From: an uncultured Coriobacteriaceae bacterium
GTDB lineage: Bacteria > Actinomycetota > Coriobacteriia > Coriobacteriales > Atopobiaceae
Assembly: GCA_902779675.1 (NCBI GenBank)
Contig: CACZCK010000001.1
Location: 62,001-126,000, forward strand
DNA length: 64,000 nucleotides
Reading direction: 5' to 3'
The position numbers were made by a program, and so were the translations under genes. The stretch's first letter is position 1; the number at the start of each line of letters is the position of its first letter. Under the pieces are notes generated by a model that had not been told where the DNA came from, made no database searches, and worked only from the letters and a program-made list of their open reading frames with translations. Below, piece by piece: positions 8,756-17,620 of this stretch.

Positions 8756-9745
8756 CTACAGCAGCTCGAAGGCCCCTTCGGGGCACATGGAGGCCGCTCC
8801 GTCCTCGTCGATGAGCAGCGCCTCGAGCCCCTCGTGGTCCGCCACCCAGGCAAGGGCCGCGTCCTTGTCCATCATGAACAGCGGCTTGGTGTAGCCGTCG
8901 CCGTCAATGGAGCGCTCGCTCACGATGGTCGCCGAGGCGATGTTGCTCTGCACGGGGTAGCCGGTACGTGGGTCAAGGATGTGCCAGTACCGCCTGCCAT
9001 CCTGCTCGAACTGCCGCTCGTAGAGGCCACTGGTGACCACCGACCCGCCCGTGAGCTCGACGCGCGCCACGCTCTGGCCCTCGTCAGCATCGGGGCGCGG
9101 GTCTCGGACGCCCACCCGCCACGCAGAGCCGTCGGGCTTGCTCCCCAGGACCTTCACATTGCCGCCCAAGTTGACGTAGGCGCTTTGCACGCCCTGCCCT
9201 GCCAGCTCGTCGAGAATCGCGTCGGCCACGTAGCCCTTGGCGATGCCACCCAGGTCGATGCGGGCCTCGGGATCAGCGAGCTGCACCGTAGTGCCGCTCA
9301 CCCGCACGCACGCGTACCCCACGTGCGGCAGCGCGGCGGCGATCTGTTCGGGCGTGGGAACGACCCCCTCGTGGAAGTCCCACAACGACGACACCGCGCC
9401 GATCGTGATGTCAAAGAGTCCGTCCGAGGCCGAACAGTACGTCAGGGCTTGCCCGATGAGGTCGGCCGTCCGCGGGTCCACCTCGACGGCCTCTCCCCCG
9501 GCCGCGTTGATGCGGCTAACGTCGCTTTGGGGCAGCGTGCGCGAGAGCAGCTCCTCGAACTCGTGGCAGCGCTCCTCGGCGGCATCGAGCAGCTCCTGCT
9601 CCATCACACCCCCAATCGCACAGACGGTGTCGAAGCAGAAGAAGGAGGTCTGGATGTCCTCGGTCGTGGTCGCACGACCGCATGCGGCAAGGAGCGCGGG
9701 CAGCGCAAGCCCAGCGCGCAAAAGGCCACGTCGCGTGATGCCCAT
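8756..9745 (-). CDS. apbE: FAD:protein FMN transferase (ApbE), Tat/lipoprotein type
   Basis: 329 residues. Transfers FMN from FAD onto Thr/Ser of extracytoplasmic flavoproteins. The N-terminus MGITRRGLLRAGLALPALLAAC has a twin-arginine stretch and a lipobox ending in Cys, so the enzyme is probably a surface lipoprotein. Core motifs are FDTVCAIGG, GGIAKGYVADAI, NLGGNVKVLG and HILDPRTGYPV. GAAAGGGGG precedes the chosen ATG at 9745; a 41-residue upstream extension would bury the signal peptide. It is divergent from the NusG-II/Gx-transporter pair. In Listeria an ApbE (FmnB) flavinylates the extracellular electron-transfer lipoprotein; its acceptor here is not in the window. Confidence 0.92.
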   Translation of the reverse strand: MGITRRGLLRAGLALPALLAACGRATTTEDIQTSFFCFDTVCAIGGVMEQELLDAAEERCHEFEELLSRTLPQSDVSRINAAGGEAVEVDPRTADLIGQALTYCSASDGLFDITIGAVSSLWDFHEGVVPTPEQIAAALPHVGYACVRVSGTTVQLADPEARIDLGGIAKGYVADAILDELAGQGVQSAYVNLGGNVKVLGSKPDGSAWRVGVRDPRPDADEGQSVARVELTGGSVVTSGLYERQFEQDGRRYWHILDPRTGYPVQSNIASATIVSERSIDGDGYTKPLFMMDKDAALAWVADHEGLEALLIDEDGAASMCPEGAFELL

Positions 9746-9966
9746 CGCCAACCCCCTTTCCGCTCGACCATCGGACGCGTAGGGCAAGGCTACCACAGCC
9801 ATGGAGGCGTGGAGGAGCATGGTCCTCGGGTCGTTTTCTGCGGATTCGCGCGCGCCACAGATCACCAAAACAGCCCCACCCGATGCAGAGCGCTATGATG
9901 GCCGTCGTCGGGCACGCCTCGACGCGCAACCCGACCATTCTCAGACCATCGACCGACCGGAGCCCC

Positions 9967-10398
9967 ATGCAGCGTCTGATCAGAGACAACCGAGCCACCA
10001 TCGTCTGCGCCGTGCTGGTCGCGGTGCTGCTTGCGGCTCTTTGGCTCTTTCTGGGCGGCAGGACGTCGGGTGTGCGCGGCTCGCTGGTCGCACTGGTGCA
10101 CGACGGAGACGGCGAGGTACACGAGCTCCCGCTCGACCGCGACGACGCGCTGACCATCGCCACCTCGCTCGGCACGAACGTCATCGAGACACGCGACGGC
10201 AAGGTGCGCATGCTCGACGCCGACTGCCCCAACGGCCTCTGTCTGCAGCAGCCAGCACTCTCAGCTCCCGGCGCACAGATCATCTGCCTGCCCCACCAGC
10301 TGTGGATTGAGGTCGTGCCACAAGGCAGCGAGGGCGGCGAGATGGACGTCACGCTCGCGGAGAACGTCAAAGACGACGTCGACCTCCAGGCGCGCTAG
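9967..10398 (+). CDS. NusG domain II-containing membrane-anchored protein (EetA-like)
   Basis: 143 residues. A signal-anchor helix (about residues 10-30) precedes an extracytoplasmic NusG_II domain with CPNGLC (Cys87, Cys92) and the PGAQIICLPHQLWIEV strand (Cys107), the standard pattern of this family. The start at 9967 has CCGGAG close upstream; an in-frame ATG at 9883 lies in the divergent promoter region. It is separated by 1 nt from the downstream Gx-transporter fusion. NusG_II plus Gx-transporter pairs accompany ApbE and FMN-binding proteins in flavin-based electron-transfer loci, which is the likely role here. The molecular function is unknown. Confidence 0.85.
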   Translation: MQRLIRDNRATIVCAVLVAVLLAALWLFLGGRTSGVRGSLVALVHDGDGEVHELPLDRDDALTIATSLGTNVIETRDGKVRMLDADCPNGLCLQQPALSAPGAQIICLPHQLWIEVVPQGSEGGEMDVTLAENVKDDVDLQAR

Positions 10399-10399
10399 C

Positions 10400-11578
10400 A
10401 TGGGTGGACGCATCGACAGGGACCTCTCCCCCGCCGAGCGACGGCGCTGGACGCGCGTAGGCGCCCTCTCGGCTCTGGCCATGGCCCTTGGTTACCTAGA
10501 GAGCTTTGTTCCCATTCCCATCCCCGGCGTCAGGCTCGGCCTGGCCAACGTGCCCATCCTGGTCGCACTGGCACAGGGCGACGCACGGGCGGCGACCATG
10601 GTGGCTCTGGTCAAGGTCATGGCCACCAGCCTCCTATTTGGCAATCCCGTCACCCTCGCCTACTCCTGCACCGGCACGTTGCTCGCACTTGTCTGCATGG
10701 TGCCGCTCGCACGCCTGCGCACCATGCGCATCGAGATGGTCTCGGTAGTGGGAGCCCTTGCACACGAGGCGGGGCAGCTGCTGGTAGCGCAGGCGCTGCT
10801 GGGAACCCCGCTGGTGTGGTACGGCGCTCCGCTGCTGGGCGTCGCCGGATGCGTCACAGGACTGCTGTGCGGCATCGTGGCTGGCAGACTGGCTGCGATG
10901 ACGGGCACCGACGTCCCGGCTACAGTCGGCAGATCCTCCTGCACCGACCAGCCCCAGACGGACGATGCGACGTCCTCTCCCCTCCCAGCTGGCCCCCTCT
11001 GCATCGCGTTCGTCGCCTTTGTGGCGCTCGCCATGCACACCCGCTCGCTGGTTGCGTTCGCTTGCCTCCTGGCCGCCTCGTGCGCTGGATGCCTGGTCGC
11101 GCGCGTGCCCTTGCGCACCGTTCGGGCCGCACTGGCCCCGCTTCTGCCCATAGCCGCGATCGCCATGGTCGCACAGGTGGCCAGTACGCAACAGGGCACG
11201 GAGCTGTTCGCGTTCGGACCGGTGCGCGTCACCGCAGAGGCGTGTGCAGCCAGCGCCGTCATGCTCGCCCGCCTCGCCTGCATCTCGCTCGCCAGCGTCA
11301 CGTTGGCGGTGCTCCTGCGCAAGCACGAGGTGGCCTCGCTCGTACACGGACTCATGAGGCCCCTCATGGTCTTAGGCATCGATGCGAGGGGACCCGAGCT
11401 GGCGGTCTCGACGGCACTTGCGCTCGTGCCCGCGCTTGGCGCGCGACTCGAGGCTTCCAAAGAAGGCCGTCCGCACCTGTGGTCGCGCGCGTTCTGGACC
11501 AACGAGCTGCCCCAGCTCACCGCAGAGCTCTACGCCCAGGCAGACGAGCTGGCCAAACCGGAAAACAATAGGACCTAG
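10400..11578 (+). CDS. Gx transporter (HepI-like) fused to an EcfT/CbiQ-like transmembrane domain
   Basis: 392 residues. Residues 1-165 match the Gx transporter / 'heptaprenyl diphosphate synthase component I' family: VGALSALAMALGYLESFVPIP, GVRLGLANVPILVAL and NPVTLAYSCTG. A hydrophilic linker (about 170-200) leads to a second membrane half, 205-392, resembling EcfT/CbiQ, including LRTVRAALAPLLPIAAIA and a cytoplasmic ending ALALVPALGARLEASKEGRP similar to the coupling helices. In Listeria, EetB and FmnA (an EcfT that works with RibU in FAD export) are separate proteins, so this could be a combined version. No ECF ATPase or RibU is in the window. It is co-transcribed with the NusG-II gene (1-nt gap). 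Confidence 0.75.
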   Translation: MGGRIDRDLSPAERRRWTRVGALSALAMALGYLESFVPIPIPGVRLGLANVPILVALAQGDARAATMVALVKVMATSLLFGNPVTLAYSCTGTLLALVCMVPLARLRTMRIEMVSVVGALAHEAGQLLVAQALLGTPLVWYGAPLLGVAGCVTGLLCGIVAGRLAAMTGTDVPATVGRSSCTDQPQTDDATSSPLPAGPLCIAFVAFVALAMHTRSLVAFACLLAASCAGCLVARVPLRTVRAALAPLLPIAAIAMVAQVASTQQGTELFAFGPVRVTAEACAASAVMLARLACISLASVTLAVLLRKHEVASLVHGLMRPLMVLGIDARGPELAVSTALALVPALGARLEASKEGRPHLWSRAFWTNELPQLTAELYAQADELAKPENNRT

Positions 11579-11652
11579 CACATCTGGGTGAACCCCGCAG
11601 CCAAGCACCTGACAAAGGGGAGTTGCCCCAACGTCAGGCATGACGCACCCCT

Positions 11653-12004
11653 CTGTTTATTGCGTTTTCTGGTGAACCCTCGCTGCAAAAAGCAATGTTT
11701 ACTGCGTTTGAGGGGGTGCCAAGGAGGGACACTAAGCCCCATTGGCCACCGAAGCGCAGAATTCGCACGTATTATGTACTTCTGGACGACGCCTGCAAAC
11801 GACAAACGCAGACAAAAGGAACGAGGCCCACCTGCCAATTTGTCTGCGTTTCGCCCTTTCTTGAGTCACAAAAAAGCGCAGAAAACGCGTCTTGTCTGCG
11901 CTTGAGGACGCCCTGAGCCAGAAGTACCCTTTCCGGTACCCCCTCAAACGCAATAAAGACGTGATTCCGCTACGACAACGGATCCAAAACCGCAATAAAC
12001 GTCC
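11653..12004. repeat. Large imperfect inverted-repeat element filling the 11.58-12.03 kb gap
   Basis: The gap between the Gx-transporter fusion and ccdA has no convincing ORF. Two arms of about 70 bp are inverted copies: left 11653-11723 and right 11936-12004. Each arm carries GTTTATTGCG-type and TTTAYTGCGTTTGAGGGGG motifs 42 bp apart. Further inverted pairs lie inside: AAACGCAGACAAA 11804-11816 with TTTGTCTGCGTTT 11839-11851; AAGCGCAGA 11874-11882 with TCTGCGCTT 11895-11903; GTACTTCTGG 11777-11786 with CCAGAAGTAC 11918-11927. In all, about nine degenerate copies of a TTTRYTGCGTTT motif occur. It may be a MITE-like element or a structured RNA. The first 75 nt of the gap hold nothing recognisable. 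Confidence 0.7.
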
Positions 12005-12034
12005 TTTGCACACCTATCGAGGACATCCAGTGTC

Positions 12035-12718
12035 TTACGCGGCGAGCAGCGCCATCCACGTGCCGAGCCTGCCGGTGGCCATGAGCACGCCAACCACCAC
12101 CAGAAGCAGGCCGCAGATGCGGTTGACCAGCTCGTAGTGACCCTTGACCCACACAAATGCGCCTTCGAGCTGCGTCACCAGCAGGGCGGAGAGCACAAAC
12201 GGCACGCCCAGCCCCGCCGAGAAGCACGCAAGCATTGCCACACCCCGAGCGGCGCTGGCAGCCTGCGCCGCAAGGCCAAGCGCCGAGGCAAGGAACGTGC
12301 CCACGCAGGGTGACCAGCCCACCGCAAAGGTCACACCCAGCAGAAAGGGTCCAAGCAGCCCCTCGCGCGTGCGACCCGACGAGAGGCGCACCGTACGCTG
12401 CAGGGCTCCGATATGTAGCACCCCCAGGTAGTCGAGCCCCAGCACCACCACCAGCAGGCCACAGGCCGCATCGAGCACCGACCGCCACCGCAGCAGCAGC
12501 GAGCCCGCAAGTCCCGCCACCGCACCCGCAGCCGTGAAGGGTACCGAAAAGCCCAGCACAAAGCAGAGCGCCCCAGCGAGCGTGCGCCGCACGTCGCGGC
12601 CCTGTGCCACGCCTTGGGCGTCCCCGGCAAAGTAGGCCAGGTAGACTGGCAGCAGCGGCAGCAGGCAGGGAGAGACGAAGGTCACGATCCCCTCGAGGAA
12701 GGCGGCGAGGTAAGCCAT
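12035..12718 (-). CDS. ccdA: CcdA-type thiol-disulfide transmembrane protein
   Basis: 227 residues, six membrane helices. Moves reducing equivalents across the membrane to extracytoplasmic thioredoxin-like proteins. The two redox cysteines sit in FVSPCLLPLLP (Cys18) and GWSPCVGTF (Cys138), positions conserved in CcdA/DsbD-beta. It follows the TlpA-like gene with a 2-nt gap, its obvious partner. The organism shows no cytochrome c genes in this window, so a role in extracytoplasmic disulfide reduction or oxidative repair is more likely than haem ligation. Confidence 0.92.
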   Translation of the reverse strand: MAYLAAFLEGIVTFVSPCLLPLLPVYLAYFAGDAQGVAQGRDVRRTLAGALCFVLGFSVPFTAAGAVAGLAGSLLLRWRSVLDAACGLLVVVLGLDYLGVLHIGALQRTVRLSSGRTREGLLGPFLLGVTFAVGWSPCVGTFLASALGLAAQAASAARGVAMLACFSAGLGVPFVLSALLVTQLEGAFVWVKGHYELVNRICGLLLVVVGVLMATGRLGTWMALLAA

Positions 12719-12720
12719 GC

Positions 12721-13311
12721 CTACACCAGTCCCGCAAGCGCGCCCGACAGCAGCTCGGGGTCGATCACGCCCGGTGACACGGTGAGGATCTGTCCGTCGG
12801 CGGAGACCACCACCGTGGTAGGCAGGCTGTAGGCACCAAAGGCAGTCGAGGCGGCGAGGTCGGTGTCATAGTAGGCTGGGAGCTCGTCGAAGCCATTGTC
12901 CGCAAGCCACGCCGCCGCCTTGTCGCGCGTCTCGCGCTGACCGTCGGTGACGTCTATGAAGGCAAAGTTCACCTGGTCGCCAAAGCGTTCGTAGATGTCC
13001 CTGAGGTCGGGCATCTCCTGCACGCAGTACGGACACCACGTGGCCCAGAAGTTCATGACCAGCGGCTTGCCGTCGGCAATGGCCGACAGCAGCACCGGCT
13101 CGTCCAGCTCGGTGTAGACCGTGGCATCGTAGTCGGCGAGCATGAGCGCGTCGGCATCGGTCGACGCGGGCTCCGCGGCCTCGGACGGCGCGGTCTGGGC
13201 CGCATCTTGGCGATTCGCGAGCACCCTATGACCCACCGCGGCACCACCCAGCACCACAGCCAAGGCCAGACCAGTCAGTACGATCCCACGCTTCGACGCT
13301 CCCATGTGCAT
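12721..13311 (-). CDS. TlpA/ResA-like membrane-anchored thioredoxin
   Basis: 196 residues. An N-terminal signal anchor (about residues 9-30) and an Ala/Glu/Pro-rich linker precede a thioredoxin-fold domain with FWATWCPYC (Cys93, Cys96) and the cis-Pro region YSLPTTVVVSADG. It is a periplasm-facing disulfide reductase expected to receive electrons from the CcdA encoded 2 nt downstream. The ATG at 13311 shares one base with the PEP carboxylase stop (TGATG); an internal ATG at 13305 is equally possible. The coupling to PEP carboxylase is probably about expression, not shared chemistry. Confidence 0.9.
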   Translation of the reverse strand: MHMGASKRGIVLTGLALAVVLGGAAVGHRVLANRQDAAQTAPSEAAEPASTDADALMLADYDATVYTELDEPVLLSAIADGKPLVMNFWATWCPYCVQEMPDLRDIYERFGDQVNFAFIDVTDGQRETRDKAAAWLADNGFDELPAYYDTDLAASTAFGAYSLPTTVVVSADGQILTVSPGVIDPELLSGALAGLV

Positions 13312-16016
13312 CACCCCGTGTTCTGGAGGCCGGCCGCAACGCCGCTCACGCTGCAGAGTATGAGGTAGGTGAGCTGTGCGCGCTCGGCCTCGGACAAGCC
13401 GTCGCCCAGACGCAGCTCGGCGAGCGCACGCACTTGCGTGAGTGACAGCACGTTGACGAAGGGAAGGCGCATGCGCACCACCGGTCCCAGCACATGGCGG
13501 TTCTGCAGGGGCCACTCGTTGCCCACAATGGCCAGCACCCACCTGCGCGTGAGAGCCATCTCGTCCAGCACCAGGGCGGTAAGGTCGTCGCGGTCGCCCA
13601 AGTCGAGGTAGGTGCGCGCCAGTCGCTCGTCGGTCTTGGCCAGGCTCATCTCGACATTGTCCACGAAAGTGGTGAACAGCGGCCACTCCGCATAGGCCCG
13701 GCGCAGCAGGTCGAGGTCGCCACAGGCCTCGCAGGCCGTGCCCAGGCCGTACCAGGCGGCCAGGTTGACGCGTGCCTGCGACCACGAAAAGATCCACGGG
13801 ATGGCGCGCAGGTCGGCGAGCGACGTGGCCCCCAGACCGCGCTTGGCGGGGCGCGAGCCGATAGGCATGAGTCCGATCTCGGCGAGCGGCGTCACGGTCG
13901 AGAACCACTCGGCGAAGCCCTCGGTATGCAGAAGCTGCAGGTAGCGCTCGCGTGACGCCTGGTCGAGGCGTTCGGCGAGGTCAAGAAAGTCGGTACCTGT
14001 CTCGGTGTTGATCCACTCCACGCTCGGTGCGCTCTGCATGAGCGTCGCGCCGGCCACGCTCTCCACGTGACGCCGCGCCAGCAGTGGGTTGCCGTAGCGA
14101 GCAAAGATGACCTCGCCCTGCTCGGTGAGCTTGAAACGGCAGTTGACCGAACCCTTGGGCTGCGCCAGCACCGCGCGGTTGGCGGGACCGCCGCCGCGGC
14201 CCACGGCGCCACCACGACCATGCATCAGGGTCAGGTCGACGTAGTTCTCGCGTGCCCATGCGGCAATGCGCTCCTGCGCCACGTGCAGCATGAGGGTAGC
14301 CGAGGTGGGGCCAGCATCCTTCGACGAGTCGGAGTAGCCCAGCATGACCTCCAGGTGCCGGCCGTTCTCGTCGAGACGACGCTGCACCTCGGGCAGGCGG
14401 ATGATCTCTGAGAGCGTGTCCACCGCATTCTGCAAGTCCTCGACCTGCTCGAACAGCGGAACCACGTCGAGGGTGGGCACGTCCGCCTCGTGGGCAAAGG
14501 CCAGGCGCGCGAGCTCGTAGACGTTGGCCACATCGGTCGCGCACTTGGTGAACGAGACGATGTAGCGGCTGGCAGCGCGCACGCCGTTGCGCCGCTGGAT
14601 GGTCCCGATGGCCCTGAAGGTGTCGAGCACCTCGCGCGTCATGGGCGCGAGCTCCCCCTGCCGGCCATGCGCGCGGATGTCATCGAGGGCACGCGCGTGC
14701 ACGAGCGAGTGCTGGCGGAACTCCATCTCCACGAGGTGGAAGCCAAAGGTCTCCACCTGCCAGATGAGGCGCTGCATGGGGCCGTAGGCTGCGCGCACCG
14801 CGCCTGCCTGCGCAAGCGACTCCTGCACCACACGCAGGTCGGCGAGCAGTTCGTCGGCGCTGGCGTACATGATGTCCGCCGTCCGCGCGATGGTGGCCTC
14901 CAATCGGTTGGCCATCACCAGCATCGCCGCGCGGTGCAGCTCGCTGGCACTCATCTCCTCGGCGCGCGCGGAGAGCGCCTCGCTCATCTCCACCTGGTGG
15001 CTCCACAGGTTGACCAATCCCTGCGAGGGCGGCGTGAAGCTCGCGTCGAGCGTCAGGTTGGTGCCCACGCGGCGCGTCTCGGCCACAAGCTTCTCGAGCA
15101 TGTGGGTGCGGAAGCGCTCGGAGACCTGGCGGCTCACCTTGGCGGTCACGTTGGGATTGCCGTCACGGTCCGAGCCGATCCAGCTGCCCGGATGAAAGAA
15201 GGCCGGGCACACGGGCGGCACCGTACCAGCAAGCTCGCCCTGCTCCCAGTCATCAAAACGGCGGTACACGTCGGGCACCATGTCAAAGAGCGTGTTATCG
15301 AAGATGTCGATGATGGCGTCGGTCTCGCCGAGCGGCGAGGGCTTCTTGCTGGCAATCGGCGAGGTGCGCAGTAGCGCGTCGATCTCCTGTAGCATGCGCC
15401 GCTCGTTCTCCAGCAAGTCTGCGCCAGCCAGCAGGGGCCGCTCGTCGAGCAGCCGCGCGATGCGACGGATCTTGCCTTCCACCGCGCGGCGGCGCGCCTC
15501 GGTCGGGTGGGCGGTGAACACCGGGCGGAACTCGAGCCGCGAGAGCAGCACGCGCGCCTTGTTGGGCCCGCACTCACCCACCAGCCGGCGGTAGGCCTTC
15601 ACGATGTCGTTGGCGGCGTCGGAGCTGGCGTCAAGCGGCATCTCGCGCTCGCGCTCGCGCAGCTTGGCGGTGCGGTATGTCTCCTCGCAGATGTTGGCAA
15701 GGTGGAAGTAGGCCGCAAACGCCCTGGTCACCATGGTCATGCGGTCGACGGGCAGGGTATCGACGAGCGCCGCTGCGGCCGCAAAGGCACGCTCGGCATC
15801 CACTACGGCCACGTCTTCGCCGCTTGCCTCGATCGCATGGGCCAGCAGCTGGTCGAAGGTGTCGCGCAGTCCCTCGTCGTACTCGCCGAGCACACGACGC
15901 ACCAGACGCAAGAACAGCGCCATGTTGTCGCGCAGCGCGTCGGGCACGTTGACGCCCTGGAGCGAGCGGCGTGCGACCGCCATCTCCCGGGCGGCGTCGG
16001 TGGGCTCATAGACCAT
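13311..16016 (-). CDS. ppc: Phosphoenolpyruvate carboxylase
   Basis: 901 residues, full length. Carboxylates PEP to oxaloacetate, the anaplerotic/CO2-fixing entry into the C4 branch. Signature segments are FTAHPTEARRR (catalytic His), GYSDSSKDAGP, the mobile loop HGRGGAVGRGGGP and the C-terminal QNTG. AAGGAG stands 6 nt before the chosen ATG at 16016, ruling out an upstream in-frame start at 16088. It is first in a tight minus-strand operon with the TlpA-like and CcdA genes. Together with enolase it suggests PEP is partly routed to C4 acids. Confidence 0.97.
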   Translation of the reverse strand: MVYEPTDAAREMAVARRSLQGVNVPDALRDNMALFLRLVRRVLGEYDEGLRDTFDQLLAHAIEASGEDVAVVDAERAFAAAAALVDTLPVDRMTMVTRAFAAYFHLANICEETYRTAKLREREREMPLDASSDAANDIVKAYRRLVGECGPNKARVLLSRLEFRPVFTAHPTEARRRAVEGKIRRIARLLDERPLLAGADLLENERRMLQEIDALLRTSPIASKKPSPLGETDAIIDIFDNTLFDMVPDVYRRFDDWEQGELAGTVPPVCPAFFHPGSWIGSDRDGNPNVTAKVSRQVSERFRTHMLEKLVAETRRVGTNLTLDASFTPPSQGLVNLWSHQVEMSEALSARAEEMSASELHRAAMLVMANRLEATIARTADIMYASADELLADLRVVQESLAQAGAVRAAYGPMQRLIWQVETFGFHLVEMEFRQHSLVHARALDDIRAHGRQGELAPMTREVLDTFRAIGTIQRRNGVRAASRYIVSFTKCATDVANVYELARLAFAHEADVPTLDVVPLFEQVEDLQNAVDTLSEIIRLPEVQRRLDENGRHLEVMLGYSDSSKDAGPTSATLMLHVAQERIAAWARENYVDLTLMHGRGGAVGRGGGPANRAVLAQPKGSVNCRFKLTEQGEVIFARYGNPLLARRHVESVAGATLMQSAPSVEWINTETGTDFLDLAERLDQASRERYLQLLHTEGFAEWFSTVTPLAEIGLMPIGSRPAKRGLGATSLADLRAIPWIFSWSQARVNLAAWYGLGTACEACGDLDLLRRAYAEWPLFTTFVDNVEMSLAKTDERLARTYLDLGDRDDLTALVLDEMALTRRWVLAIVGNEWPLQNRHVLGPVVRMRLPFVNVLSLTQVRALAELRLGDGLSEAERAQLTYLILCSVSGVAAGLQNTG

Positions 16017-16202
16017 GGGCACTCCTTGCCTCGCGCGTGGGCGAACGTGCCCACCAAAACGACTCGCTCCACCATAGCCGAGGCGCAACGAGGCGCGTCA
16101 CGCCGCATGGACGCATCATGCAGAATTCATCGTGCGGACGCATGGGGCAAGGCCCCCTCACGTACAATGGTGGCTTGCGCATCCGAACCAGAGAGGTACC
16201 CC

Positions 16203-17573
16203 ATGCTCTTCGCACCCCACGAGCCAAGCGACACGACCGCACGCGGCGAGGCCCGCGTGGGCATGCTGCGCCGTGTGATCAACGAGTGGTGGGACCGCCT
16301 CTACGCGCTGGCCTTTGGCCACGTGCCCCTCGGCGACCACGCGCGCCTCTACTCCGCAGGCGAGACACGCCGCGACTACGTGTGGAACACCGTCGGGCAG
16401 ACGCTCTGGGGAGCTTTGCTGCCCATCCTCACCATCGTCTCCACGCAGCTGGCAGGCGCCGAGGAGGCGGGCCGGTTCAACCTGGCCTTCACCATCGCCA
16501 CCCTCATGCTGTGGCTGGGCAACTACGGCATGCGTACCTACCAGGTATCCGACGTCGATGAGATGGATTCCTTCGCCGCCTACCAGATTCAGCGCGTCTT
16601 GACCTGCGCCGCGATGCTGGCCTGCGGATGGCTCTACTGCACGGCGCGCGGCTACGACAGCGCCATGTCCCTCATCACTGCCGGCGCATTTGCGTATCGC
16701 GCCATCGACGCCTTTGCCGACGTGTACGAGGGCCGTCTCCAGCAGATGGACAAGCTCTACCTCTCGGGAATCTCGCAGTCCCTGCGCACGGTGATCCCCC
16801 TCGTGGCGTTCACGGTCCTGCTGCTGACGACCAAGAGCCTAGCCACCGCGAGCATCGTGCTCGCCGTATCCGAACTCGTGTCGGTGCTCGGCATCACGCT
16901 GCCGCTCGTCCTGCTCGAGACGCCTGTGTCACGTCCCTGGCAGTGGCTTGAGGTGCGCGAACTGTTCCGCGAGTGCTTCCCGGCGTTTGCGGCCATGTTC
17001 CTGTTCAACCTCATCGAGACGGTGCCCAAGTTTGCCATGGAGGGCGTGCTGCCCTACGAGGACCAGGTGTTCTTTAGCGCCATCTACTTCCCCGCGCAGA
17101 AGGCTCTCATGGTGGTGGGCTTCGTCTACAAGCCGCAGCTCGTACGCCTGGCCAACATCTGGCAGGACTCCACCAAGCGTGCGCGCTTCGACCTCGTCGT
17201 GGTGGCGGTGCTGGCCTTCTGCGGCCTCGTGACGCTGGTGTTTCTGGCCTATGCGGCTCTTATCGGCATCCCCATCTCGACCTTCCTCTACGGGGTGGAC
17301 TTCGAGCCGTACCGCACGGCGCAGTACCTCATGATGATCGCTGGCGGGCTTGCTGCCGCCATCGACTTCCTCTTCCAGATTCTCACGGTGCTGCGCGAGC
17401 AGGCCACCGCCACACGCATCTATGTGGCGGCCTTTGCCTTCGTGACCGTAACCTCGATGGTGCTGGTGCGCACACTGGGCTTCATGGGAGCCGTCTACGC
17501 ATACCTCGCGGTGATGGTGGCGCTGTTCTCGCTGCTGCTGGCGCAATACCTGTTGGTACGCGTCAGGTCGTAG
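16203..17573 (+). CDS. Polysaccharide/lipid flippase-like membrane protein (MATE/Wzx superfamily)
   Basis: 456 residues with about 12 hydrophobic segments. After a soluble N-terminus of about 60 residues the pattern resembles Wzx/MurJ-type oligosaccharide flippases (TIVSTQLAGAEEAGRFNLAFTI, GNYGMRTYQVSD, PKFAMEGVLPYEDQVFFSAIYFPAQ). The start at 16203 has GAGAGG upstream; the longer reading frame upstream runs through the ppc promoter. It is divergent from ppc, stands alone, and has no glycosyltransferase neighbours, so the substrate cannot be inferred. The two capA genes 2-6 kb downstream may belong to the same surface-polymer theme. Confidence 0.75.
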   Translation: MLFAPHEPSDTTARGEARVGMLRRVINEWWDRLYALAFGHVPLGDHARLYSAGETRRDYVWNTVGQTLWGALLPILTIVSTQLAGAEEAGRFNLAFTIATLMLWLGNYGMRTYQVSDVDEMDSFAAYQIQRVLTCAAMLACGWLYCTARGYDSAMSLITAGAFAYRAIDAFADVYEGRLQQMDKLYLSGISQSLRTVIPLVAFTVLLLTTKSLATASIVLAVSELVSVLGITLPLVLLETPVSRPWQWLEVRELFRECFPAFAAMFLFNLIETVPKFAMEGVLPYEDQVFFSAIYFPAQKALMVVGFVYKPQLVRLANIWQDSTKRARFDLVVVAVLAFCGLVTLVFLAYAALIGIPISTFLYGVDFEPYRTAQYLMMIAGGLAAAIDFLFQILTVLREQATATRIYVAAFAFVTVTSMVLVRTLGFMGAVYAYLAVMVALFSLLLAQYLLVRVRS

Positions 17574-17620
17574 GGACAGGCGGGGCTGCTGCGGGCCGCA
17601 GGCTGTTGCGGGCCGAGGGC

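Noticed and set aside
11653..12004. CRISPR or tandem repeat array in the 11.6-12.0 kb gap
   Set aside because: The repeats alternate in orientation, are degenerate and pair with each other; there is no constant repeat/spacer structure.
15507..16202. N-terminal extension of the flippase gene antisense to ppc
   Set aside because: The extension runs through the ppc gene and promoter; the supported start is at 16203.
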